Shown: positions 1 to 5,286, counted from the stretch's first letter. The stretch: DNA of 6,382 nt from Bacillota bacterium (GCA_023428885.1 JAEYWQ010000163.1:1-6382), one strand, 5' to 3'. Program-made: numbers and translations. The notes: generated by a model not told the origin, from the sequence alone.

Positions 1-1
1 A

Positions 2-295
2 TTACCAAAGGTGTACCTTTTCTTAATTAGCTCTGGAGGCTTTTCTGTGCTTTTTACTTATACTATGATCGTAGCAACACACATTCGTTTTCGTAGTAAG
101 TATGGGTGCCCTAAAGGAAAATGTAAAGTTTCTTGGTTTCCATACTCATCTTTGATCGTATTGATTTGTTTGATTGCAGCTCTATTTAGTATGCCGTTGA
201 TTTCTGGACAAGGGTATGGTTTTATTGCTGGAATTGTTATGTTAGTGATATATACTTTTATATACTCCTTGGTAAAGATAAGTAGAAAAAAATAA
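2..295 (+). CDS. APC-family amino acid permease, C-terminal part (5' end outside window)
   Basis: This is the C-terminal 97 codons of an inner-membrane amino acid permease of the APC superfamily, probably the amino acid transporter (AAT) subgroup that imports amino acids with protons. The frame is open to the window edge (L-P-K-V-Y-L), so the GTG at position 11 is an internal Val codon, not a start. Visible are a hydrophobic segment (about residues 5-26 of the fragment), the loop motif HIRFR followed by a basic, Cys-containing stretch and FPYSS, and two more membrane segments ending in a short basic tail (SRKK). HIRFR plus FPYSS is typical of the region between TM10 and TM11 in this family, and the fragment fits TM10-TM12. 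The substrate cannot be read from this part. The gene converges on the exporter operon and ends 128 bases before the shared terminator. Family assignment is fairly sure; specificity is unknown. Confidence 0.85.
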   Translation, partial: LPKVYLFLISSGGFSVLFTYTMIVATHIRFRSKYGCPKGKCKVSWFPYSSLIVLICLIAALFSMPLISGQGYGFIAGIVMLVIYTFIYSLVKISRKK

Positions 296-318
296 GAGAT
301 AATTTGCGTCTTATCATG

Positions 319-404
319 TTAGAGACAGAGAGAAATCAAATTAGAGACAGAGAGAAATCAAACTAGAGACAGAAAGAAATCAAATTAGAGATAAAGAGAA
401 AACT
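319..404. repeat. 22-bp tandem repeat, about 3.9 copies
   Basis: Units run 319-340, 341-362, 363-384 and a decayed partial unit 385-404. The first two are identical over all 22 bases, the third differs at two positions, and the fourth keeps TTAGAGA and AAGAGAAA but has diverged. The core is TTAGAGACAGAGAGAAATCA, strongly purine-rich on the plus strand. A 22-base period is not a multiple of three and the array starts 23 bases after the permease stop, so it is not coding. It lies between that stop and the terminator and should be transcribed as part of the permease 3' untranslated region. Function is unknown; it may simply be a slippage-prone minisatellite. Confidence 0.9.
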
Positions 405-423
405 ATAAATTATTCAATATATT

Positions 424-468
424 AAAAATACGAAGTTCCATGTTGATTATGGAGCCTTCGTATTTTTT
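424..468. terminator. Bidirectional Rho-independent terminator shared by convergent genes
   Basis: Arm AAAATACGAAG (425-435) pairs perfectly with CTTCGTATTTT (456-466). An inner stem TTCCAT/ATGGAG (436-441 with 449-454, one G-U pair in the RNA) continues it with a single bulged C at 455 and a loop of about 7 nt. A run of A precedes the stem and a run of T follows it, so the hairpin can work on both strands. On the plus strand it ends the permease transcript. On the minus strand it is the only convincing terminator after the exporter operon, 144 bases past that operon's stop codon. Confidence 0.88.
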
Positions 469-611
469 ATTCATGACAAGTGAGACAGCTTGCTGGCTCA
501 ACATGTTTATTATGAAAATCCCTATATGCCTATGATTGGTTCGCAGTATATATCTACAATTGATTTGTTTACATATAGCCATGGATGAATAAGGTATTTA
601 TATCAAAATAA
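469..611. other. Intergenic remainder, no gene recognised
   Basis: With the repeat array and terminator, this completes the 316-base gap between the convergent permease and exporter genes. It would be the 3' untranslated region of the exporter mRNA. It holds an imperfect 20-bp palindrome at 481-500 (TGAGACAGC, two central bases, GCTGGCTCA, with one internal mismatch). A stretch of 34 sense codons on the plus strand (484-588) has no good start or ribosome binding site. No promoter or RNA gene could be supported. Confidence 0.55.
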
Positions 612-2528
612 CTATTCTAACTCCAAGCCGCCTGTGTAAAGTTGATAATATTTCCCTTTTTCCTTCATTAAAGACATATGGTTACCGCGCTCGATAATTC
701 TACCTTGTTCCATTACCATAATAACATCGGAATTCTTAATGGTGGATAGACGATGAGCGATTACAAATACGGTTCTTCCTTCCATCAGCTTATCCATACC
801 CTCTTGCACTAAGGCTTCGGTTCTGGTATCAATACTGGAGGTAGCTTCATCAAGGATTAGTACTGGTGGATCTGCGATTGCAGCTCTTGCAATGGCAAGT
901 AATTGTCTTTGTCCCTGGGATAGGTTCGCACCATCACCGGTCAACATCGTATCATAACCTTGAGGTAAATGCTTGATAAATAGATCTGCGTTGGCAAGCT
1001 TTGCAGCTGCAAACACTTCTTGATCAGTAGCATCTAATTTACCATAACGGATATTATCTGCTACGGTCCCGGTAAATAAATGAGTATCCTGAAGAACAAT
1101 ACCTAAACTTCTTCTTAAATCATCCTTCTTAATCTTATTAATATTAATACCATCATATCGTATCTTACCATCCTGAATATCATAGAAACGGTTAATTAGA
1201 TTGGTAATGGTAGTTTTACCGGCTCCGGTTGCTCCTACAAAGGCAACTTTTTCACCAGGTCTTGCATACATTTCAATATCATGAAGTACAATTTTTTCAT
1301 CATTATAACCAAAGTCAACCTGATCAAAGACCACATCGCCTAAGAGTTTGGTGTATGTTACACTACCATCGGAATGTGGATGTTTCCATGCCCAGATACC
1401 GGTTCTATCCTTTACTTCAGTAATGTTACCCTCAGGATCTTCCTTAGCATTGACTAAGGTTACATAACCTTCATCTACTTCAGGCACAGCATCTAATAAG
1501 CGAAAGATTCGCTCAGCACCAGCCAAAGCCATAACAATGGAATTAAACTGTTGTGAAATCTGTGTGACAGGCTGGTTGAACATTCTTGTTAACTGTAAAA
1601 AGGCTGCCAAACCACCGATTGTAAAACCGTTAAAGCCATAGATTGCTAACACGGCACCTACCATTGCTGTAAGAACATAGTTGATATAACCTATATTGCC
1701 CATGATTGGCATCATGATATTGGCATATTTATTGGCATTGTTTGCACTTTCGAACAAATCCTCATTTAAGGTGTTAAATCTCGTCTTCGCTTCGTCTTCA
1801 TAACAGAACACTTTAACAACTTTTTGACCTTCTATCATTTCTTCAATATATCCGTTTAGGGTACCGATAGCTTTTTGTTGTTTTCTAAAGTTAATGGAAC
1901 TCATACCGCCAATCTTTTTCATGATATAAAACATGGCAACGACCATTAAGAGTGCAATTAAGGTTAGAGGGATATTTAAAACAATCATAGAGACAACTAC
2001 TGTAACGATGGTAATGATAGAGGATAGTAACTGTGGCATACTTTGAGAAATCATTTGTCTTAAGGTGTCTACATCATTGGTATATAAACTCATGACCTCT
2101 CCATGAGGATTGCTATCAAAAAATCTGAGTGGTAATTTCTCCATATGGGCAAACATATCATCTCGAAACCGTTTCAGGGTTCCTTGGGTGATGTAGATCA
2201 TAATTCGATTATATAAAAAGGTGGAAAGTACACCGACCATATAAACCAAGGCCATAACAATGATTGCATCAAGCAAAGGTCTAAAATTTACAGCATCCTG
2301 ATTAATAAATGGTAGGATATAATCGTCAATTACATTCTTGATAAAAATGGTTCCAGCTACATTGACAACGGAACTAAGAAGAATAAAGATAACTACTCCA
2401 ATAGATTTTAGCTTATTTGCTTTTAAAACATATATCAATAGACGTTTTAATACACTTAAATTGTCTTTATTTAATTTTTTCTTAGGTATTTTATTAAAGT
2501 CACTTTGTTGATTTTTCTCATTACTCAT
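612..2528 (-). CDS. Heterodimeric ABC multidrug-type exporter, subunit with catalytic ATP site (second gene)
   Basis: This 638-residue type IV (ABCB-like) half-transporter fuses a six-helix membrane domain (about 40-335) to a nucleotide-binding domain (about 398-638). It should pair with the product of the gene before it to pump a hydrophobic or toxic compound out across the cytoplasmic membrane. Visible motifs are Walker A GATGAGKTT (432-440, Lys438), Q-loop Gln480, signature LSQGQ (536-540, Gln538 replacing the first Gly of LSGGQ), Walker B LILDE with intact catalytic Glu561, and switch His592. So its own Walker site is catalytic while its signature belongs to the degenerate site. Oddities are a basic, polar 40-residue N-terminal extension and a linker about 40 residues longer than usual (about 352-398) with a W-A-W-K-H-P motif. 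The ATG overlaps the upstream stop by 8 bases, which implies translational coupling. B. subtilis YfiC or BmrD are likely relatives; substrate unknown. Confidence 0.93.
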   Translation of the reverse strand: MSNEKNQQSDFNKIPKKKLNKDNLSVLKRLLIYVLKANKLKSIGVVIFILLSSVVNVAGTIFIKNVIDDYILPFINQDAVNFRPLLDAIIVMALVYMVGVLSTFLYNRIMIYITQGTLKRFRDDMFAHMEKLPLRFFDSNPHGEVMSLYTNDVDTLRQMISQSMPQLLSSIITIVTVVVSMIVLNIPLTLIALLMVVAMFYIMKKIGGMSSINFRKQQKAIGTLNGYIEEMIEGQKVVKVFCYEDEAKTRFNTLNEDLFESANNANKYANIMMPIMGNIGYINYVLTAMVGAVLAIYGFNGFTIGGLAAFLQLTRMFNQPVTQISQQFNSIVMALAGAERIFRLLDAVPEVDEGYVTLVNAKEDPEGNITEVKDRTGIWAWKHPHSDGSVTYTKLLGDVVFDQVDFGYNDEKIVLHDIEMYARPGEKVAFVGATGAGKTTITNLINRFYDIQDGKIRYDGININKIKKDDLRRSLGIVLQDTHLFTGTVADNIRYGKLDATDQEVFAAAKLANADLFIKHLPQGYDTMLTGDGANLSQGQRQLLAIARAAIADPPVLILDEATSSIDTRTEALVQEGMDKLMEGRTVFVIAHRLSTIKNSDVIMVMEQGRIIERGNHMSLMKEKGKYYQLYTGGLELE

Positions 2529-4257
2529 CTTCTTGACCAGCTCCTTTCGTTTGTGATGTATATACTTCTCGGTAGATATTGTTGCTAGCTAGAAGTTCGT
2601 CATGGGTACCAAAACCGTCAATTTTTCCATCATTTAATACAATGATTTTATCCGCATTTTCAATGGAGGAGATTCTTTGGGCTATAATAAGTTTCGTTGT
2701 TCCAGGAATGTCTTCTTTTAAGGCTTTTCTAATCTTTGCATCTGTTTTGGTGTCAACAGCACTAGTAGAGTCATCAAAGATAAGAATCTTTGGTTTCTTT
2801 AACAGTGCACGAGCAATACAAAGTCTCTGCTTTTGTCCACCGGATACATTGGTACCTCCCTGCTCAATATAGGTATCATACTTTTTAGGAAATGTCTCTA
2901 TGAACTCTTTCGCTTGTGCATGCTCGCAAGCAGTTATGATTTCTTCATCGCTTGCATTCTTATTACCCCAACGAAGATTCTCTTTAATCGTTCCAGAGAA
3001 TAAGACATTCTTTTGTAACACCATGGATACTTCATTACGTAGGGTATCCATATCATAATCTTTGACGTTGATACCACCAACTTTTAAGGAACCTTTTGTG
3101 ATATCATAAAGTCTAGGAATTAACTGAACCAAGCTACTTTTTGCACTACCGGTTCCACCAATAATACCTATGGTTTCTCCAGCATTGATTTTTAGATTAA
3201 TGTTCTCAAGCACCAGTTTGTTTTCGTCGTTACTGTATGAAAAATCTACATGATCAAATTCAATGGAACCATCAGGCACTTCAAAAATTGGATTAGCACA
3301 ATTTCTTAAACTGCTTTCTTCTTCTAATACTTCATAAATTCTTTCCATGGAGGCCTTGGACATAACTACCATAACAAATACCATGGATAAAATCATTAAG
3401 CTAATCAGGATGTTACCGGTGTAAGTAAACAAACTCATCAATTCTCCTGTTGCCATCCTACCCTTTAACACCAGGTGGGCACCTAGCCAGGATATTAATA
3501 GGTTACAAGTATACATGGTAAATTGCATAGCAGGTGTATTTAGTAATAATAGTTTTTCTGCTTTGCTAAATCCTTGATACAAGGAAGTGGAGGCTTTATG
3601 AAACTTCGTGGTTTCATGATCTTCTCTTACATATGCTTTCACAACACGGATACCGGTAAGATTTTCTTGTACGCTTGCATTTAAGTCATCATACTTTTTA
3701 AAGGTCTGTTTAAAATGTACATGAGCACGTGTCATAATGTAAATCAGAATTGCACTTAAGAATATAATTGCTCCCAAGAAAATCAATGCTAACTCTGCAT
3801 TGATATAGAAAGACATCACTAAGGCAGAAATCAACATAATCGGTGCTCTTACCAAAACTCGGATACACATCTGATAAGAGTTTTGTACATTGGTGATATC
3901 TGTGGTTAAACGAGTGACTAATCCTGAGCTAGAGAATTTGTCAATATTGGCAAAAGAATAGCTTTGTATCTTGTCATACATTGCCCTTCTTAGATTCTTT
4001 GCAAATCCAGTACTCGCCTTTGCAGCTACCTTACCTGACAATATACCGAAATATAGAGCCAAGAAGGAGGATAAAAGCATAATTATACCGATTTTCACTA
4101 CATAATTTATGTCTTTATTGGTCAAACCTACATCCACTATTTTTGCCATTAATAGTGGTAGGATTACTTCCATGATTACTTCCAGAATCACATAAACAGG
4201 AGCTAGGATCGAATCTTTTTTGTACTCTCCTACATGCCCTAGTAATTTTTTTAACAT
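2521..4257 (-). CDS. Heterodimeric ABC multidrug-type exporter, subunit with degenerate ATP site (first gene)
   Basis: A 578-residue type IV ABC half-transporter: membrane domain with six predicted helices (about 16-36, 55-75, 132-152, 155-175, 243-263 and 275-299), then a nucleotide-binding domain (about 331-578). Walker A reads GGTGSAKSS (367-375) with Ala372 where Gly is usual. Q-loop is Gln415 and the signature VSGGQ (471-475) is intact. Walker B is ILIFDD with Asp496 in place of the catalytic Glu, and the switch position is Gln527 instead of His (IAQRIS). The subunit therefore binds but should hardly hydrolyse ATP at its own Walker site, while donating a normal signature to the partner's active site. 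This matches BmrC-type subunits of heterodimeric drug exporters (known family behaviour). It starts at ATG 4257 behind a good ribosome binding site and is the middle gene of the inferred regulator-exporter operon. Drug export is inferred from family and MarR context. Confidence 0.93.
   Translation of the reverse strand: MLKKLLGHVGEYKKDSILAPVYVILEVIMEVILPLLMAKIVDVGLTNKDINYVVKIGIIMLLSSFLALYFGILSGKVAAKASTGFAKNLRRAMYDKIQSYSFANIDKFSSSGLVTRLTTDITNVQNSYQMCIRVLVRAPIMLISALVMSFYINAELALIFLGAIIFLSAILIYIMTRAHVHFKQTFKKYDDLNASVQENLTGIRVVKAYVREDHETTKFHKASTSLYQGFSKAEKLLLLNTPAMQFTMYTCNLLISWLGAHLVLKGRMATGELMSLFTYTGNILISLMILSMVFVMVVMSKASMERIYEVLEEESSLRNCANPIFEVPDGSIEFDHVDFSYSNDENKLVLENINLKINAGETIGIIGGTGSAKSSLVQLIPRLYDITKGSLKVGGINVKDYDMDTLRNEVSMVLQKNVLFSGTIKENLRWGNKNASDEEIITACEHAQAKEFIETFPKKYDTYIEQGGTNVSGGQKQRLCIARALLKKPKILIFDDSTSAVDTKTDAKIRKALKEDIPGTTKLIIAQRISSIENADKIIVLNDGKIDGFGTHDELLASNNIYREVYTSQTKGAGQEDE
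2541..2546 (-). promoter_or_regulatory. Ribosome binding site of the second exporter gene
   Basis: AAGGAG on the minus strand lies inside the last codons of the first exporter gene, 12 bases before the ATG at 2528. This spacing is somewhat long, but the site sits directly ahead of the ATGAGTAA stop/start overlap. It fits re-initiation or coupled translation that keeps the two subunits at equal amounts. Confidence 0.6.
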
Positions 4258-4264
4258 TGTATCA

Positions 4265-4271
4265 CTCTCCT
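4265..4271 (-). promoter_or_regulatory. Ribosome binding site of the first exporter gene
   Basis: AGGAGAG on the minus strand ends 7 bases before the ATG at 4257, which supports that start. It lies about 20 bases downstream of the leader hairpin at 4291-4350. Confidence 0.8.
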
Positions 4272-4290
4272 AATTTTAATCAAAGAAAAT

Positions 4291-4350
4291 AGAACTAGCC
4301 AAATAAATCAGCTGTTCTTTCTGATTTTATGTTGTATTATTGGTAGTTCT
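4291..4350 (-). promoter_or_regulatory. Hairpin in the exporter leader, possible attenuator
   Basis: In the leftward mRNA, AGAACTACCAA (4350-4340) can pair with TTGGCTAGTTCT (4302-4291), with one bulged base. An inner stem AAATCAG/CTGATTT (4327-4321 with 4311-4305 approximately) forms within it. A second, competing fold uses another AGAAC copy: AGAACAGC (4318-4311) with GCTAGTTCT, one bulged A. Both folds use the same 3' arm, which is followed by ATTTTCTTTG, a short broken U-tract. The hairpin ends about 20 bases before the exporter ribosome binding site. It could be a weak attenuator or an mRNA stabiliser; the sequence alone does not decide. Confidence 0.45.
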
Positions 4351-4360
4351 TTTTTTGTTC

Positions 4361-4408
4361 TTATTTTCGTCTTCTTCTTTTGTACTTATCTTTTGTTATA
4401 TTTTTCAT
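4361..4408 (-). CDS. Possible 15-codon leader peptide ORF (speculative)
   Basis: An ATG at 4408 opens a 15-codon frame, MKNITKDKYKRRRRK, ending with TAA 11 bases before the leader hairpin of the exporter genes. It is very basic, ending in four Arg and a Lys. No good Shine-Dalgarno sequence precedes it (only a GAAGTTTAAGA stretch). The surrounding minus strand is A- and G-rich, which yields Lys/Arg codons by chance. Some exporter operons of this type, such as bmrBCD in B. subtilis, do use a small upstream ORF for ribosome-dependent attenuation. The position therefore makes it worth listing, but it may well not be translated. Confidence 0.2.
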   Translation of the reverse strand: MKNITKDKYKRRRRK

Positions 4409-4475
4409 TCTTAAACTTCATTCTAAGCAAAAAAACATGGATATGCAAATTTACAGGGGCAATTTCAAAGCTATA

Positions 4476-4542
4476 AGACAGATGAATTCTATCGTAAACT
4501 CTAAACAAAGAAATAAGACATTATCTAGACATTTCAAGACAT
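4476..4542. repeat. Helically phased AGACA direct repeats
   Basis: On the plus strand AGACA occurs at 4476, 4516, 4527 and 4537, so the steps are 40, 11 and 10 bases, close to whole turns of the DNA helix. The last three are AGACAT. The first two are also embedded in the same 8-mer, ATAAGACA (4473-4480 and 4513-4520). The array begins 10 bases past the MarR stop codon on the leftward strand and occupies the start of the long gap before the exporter genes. Such phasing fits a protein-binding array but may be coincidence in AT-rich DNA. Confidence 0.4.
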
Positions 4543-4552
4543 TTGTTATCAA

Positions 4553-4996
4553 TTACTCTTCTAAAAACGTATATAACTTATCTAATAAGTGAAATAATTC
4601 ATTTAACTCTTCCGGGGAATATATGTTGCTAAGCGTTCCCTCCACATCTAAAATTGTCTTTCGTAAAATCTCATTGATAGCTATCCCCTTGTCGGTAAGC
4701 AGAATCTTTTTAAGCCTTGCATCTTCATCCACACTAACCCTTGTGATGTATCCGTTCTTCTCTAGAATCTGAAGAGTGTTCGTTACGGTAGATCTACGTA
4801 TATCAAACTCCTCCTCGATATCCTTTTGGTATACATTACGTACTTGAGATTGGCGATACACATAACCGATAATCCTGGATTGTGAACTAGTTACTTCGAT
4901 TCCTCTTTGACTTAACTGGGTCTCAATTTTCCTACGAATAGAGTTAGATAGGATCTTCAATAACTTTCCAATGTGTCTTTCATCATTTTCTACCAC
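4553..4996 (-). CDS. MarR-family winged-helix transcriptional regulator
   Basis: A 147-residue MarR-family protein of normal length, expected to be a dimeric DNA-binding repressor that releases DNA when a small toxic ligand or oxidant is sensed. The helix-turn-helix lies at about residues 57-84 (QKDIEEEFDIRRSTVTNTLQ at its core). The wing follows with the family pattern D-x-D-A-R-L-K-K and LTDKG (about 90-104). N- and C-terminal helices form the dimer interface. There is no Cys, so it is not an OhrR-type peroxide sensor. The start is GTG at 4996: a perfect Shine-Dalgarno sequence sits 7 bases upstream and no in-frame ATG follows. It is the first gene of the inferred operon with the two exporter genes, 295 bases ahead of them, and a palindrome at its own promoter suggests autoregulation. 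Control of the exporter is inferred from position. Confidence 0.92.
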   Translation of the reverse strand: MVENDERHIGKLLKILSNSIRRKIETQLSQRGIEVTSSQSRIIGYVYRQSQVRNVYQKDIEEEFDIRRSTVTNTLQILEKNGYITRVSVDEDARLKKILLTDKGIAINEILRKTILDVEGTLSNIYSPEELNELFHLLDKLYTFLEE

Positions 4997-5000
4997 ATAA

Positions 5001-5009
5001 TCACCTCCT
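5001..5009 (-). promoter_or_regulatory. Ribosome binding site of the MarR gene, decides the GTG start
   Basis: AGGAGGTGA on the minus strand matches the anti-Shine-Dalgarno end of 16S rRNA over all nine bases. The GGAGG core is 7 bases from GTG 4996. An ATG two bases closer (4998) is out of frame and stops after two codons (ATG TGG TAG), so the GTG must be the start of the protein. Confidence 0.88.
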
Positions 5010-5013
5010 AGAT

Positions 5014-5029
5014 TGTTAGCTACCTAACA
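5014..5029. promoter_or_regulatory. Palindromic candidate operator for the MarR regulator
   Basis: TGTTAG and CTAACA (5014-5019 and 5024-5029) form a 16-bp inverted repeat with a four-base centre. It begins one base downstream of the -10 element and covers the predicted transcription start (about 5024), so a bound dimer would block initiation. Length and symmetry fit a MarR-type site. Binding by this particular regulator is an inference. Confidence 0.65.
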
Positions 5030-5030
5030 T

Positions 5031-5059
5031 ATTCTATAGTAGAACTTAAGATCTGTCAA
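5031..5059 (-). promoter_or_regulatory. Sigma-A promoter of the marR-exporter operon
   Basis: On the minus strand a perfect TTGACA (-35, 5059-5054) is followed after 17 bases by TAGAAT (-10, 5036-5031), five of six matches to TATAAT. Upstream lies an A/T-rich stretch (about 5060-5088), suitable as an UP element. The transcript would start near 5024, only about 15 bases before the Shine-Dalgarno sequence. This is the best promoter in the window. The -10 also lies within a small palindrome (TTCTA, three bases, TAGAA). Confidence 0.85.
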
Positions 5060-5089
5060 CATGAAAAAAAATAATGAAAATTTTCATGT
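5059..5089. repeat. A/T-rich inverted repeats upstream of the marR promoter
   Basis: ACATGAAAA (5059-5067) is the exact reverse complement of TTTTCATGT (5081-5089). Inside the right half a perfect 14-bp palindrome runs 5074-5087 (ATGAAAATTTTCAT). The repeat abuts the -35 element, so it may be an UP element, a regulator site, or both. Confidence 0.6.
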
Positions 5090-5091
5090 AT

Positions 5092-5153
5092 GAACAAAAG
5101 TGTGCTTCGCACACTCTCGCGATGTAGTTTAACGTAAGCGCACACTTTTGTTC
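5092..5153. repeat. 14-bp inverted repeat with a competing inner hairpin
   Basis: GAACAAAAGTGTGC (5092-5105) is the exact reverse complement of 5140-5153, with 34 bases between. A copy of GCACACT also lies at 5109-5115, so AGTGTGC (5099-5105) can pair either locally, giving a tight TTC-loop hairpin, or with the distal copy at 5140-5146. The enclosed DNA is CG-rich (TCGCGA at 5117-5122), unlike its surroundings. No gene lies within. It looks like part of a dispersed palindromic element. Confidence 0.85.
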
Positions 5154-5175
5154 CGCGCGCGAAGCTGCGAATCAT

Positions 5176-5191
5176 GCCCGAAGGGCTTTTT
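5176..5191 (+). terminator. Terminator-like GC hairpin with T-tract, no gene upstream
   Basis: GCCC-GAA-GGGC (5176-5186) is followed directly by TTTTT. It has the form of a small Rho-independent terminator on the plus strand, but no plus-strand gene precedes it in the last 4.8 kb. It is better read as a part of the palindrome cluster. It could stop antisense transcription. Confidence 0.4.
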
Positions 5192-5232
5192 ATTTAATAG
5201 GAAATGCGACGCAATTTCCTATTAAATAAAAA
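5187..5232. repeat. 19-bp perfect inverted repeat, long A/T-rich hairpin
   Basis: Arm 5187-5205 (begins TTTTTATTTAATAGG) is the exact reverse complement of 5214-5232, separated by eight bases, GCGACGCA. The left arm starts with the T-tract of the GC hairpin at 5176-5186. The right arm ends, read on the minus strand, as the T-tract of the chemoreceptor terminator. Both terminator-like hairpins are thus followed by the same sequence, which points to an inverted duplication or a defined element. Confidence 0.9.
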
Positions 5233-5259
5233 AGAAAGCAGCTCTATGAACTGCTTTCT
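5228..5259 (-). terminator. Rho-independent terminator of the chemoreceptor gene
   Basis: On the minus strand AGAAAGCAG (5259-5251) pairs perfectly with CTGCTTTCT (5241-5233). The loop is nine bases that can pair further with one mismatch, and the stem is followed by TTTTT and ATTT. It begins 27 bases past the stop codon of the chemotaxis gene, as expected for its terminator, and separates that gene from marR. Confidence 0.9.
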
Positions 5260-5286
5260 ACTTACGAGTAATGTGAGTTGTTGTAA

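Noticed and set aside
11..13. GTG at 11 as the start of a small membrane protein.
   Set aside because: The frame is open upstream to the window edge, no ribosome binding site is visible, and the sequence matches the last part of a larger permease.
319..404. Short regular repeats that might suggest a CRISPR array.
   Set aside because: The units abut directly without unique spacers, the period is only 22 bases, and no cas gene is nearby. It is a plain tandem repeat.
484..588. A run of 34 sense codons on the plus strand that reads somewhat like protein (contains NPYMPMIGSQYIS).
   Set aside because: It follows a stop directly, has no ATG near its beginning and no ribosome binding site, and I recognise no family. 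It could be a gene remnant but the support is too thin to list as a pseudogene.
1229..1423. A 64-codon plus-strand open frame inside the second exporter gene.
   Set aside because: It is antisense to a conserved ATPase domain, rich in His and Gln as expected for a shadow frame, and lacks a ribosome binding site.
2579..2872. A 97-codon plus-strand open frame inside the first exporter gene.
   Set aside because: It lies opposite the Walker B and signature region of a well-supported gene and matches nothing recognisable; it is a shadow.
4291..4350. The exporter leader as a T-box or known riboswitch.
   Set aside because: There is no T-box consensus sequence or other conserved riboswitch core, and the A-rich leader is too simple. 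Only a generic hairpin is supported.
4380..4592. A 70-codon plus-strand open frame with a TTG start in the gap before the exporter, overlapping the 3' end of marR.
   Set aside because: It has low-complexity Lys/Asn-rich content, no Shine-Dalgarno sequence and antisense overlap with the regulator, and it shows no family features.
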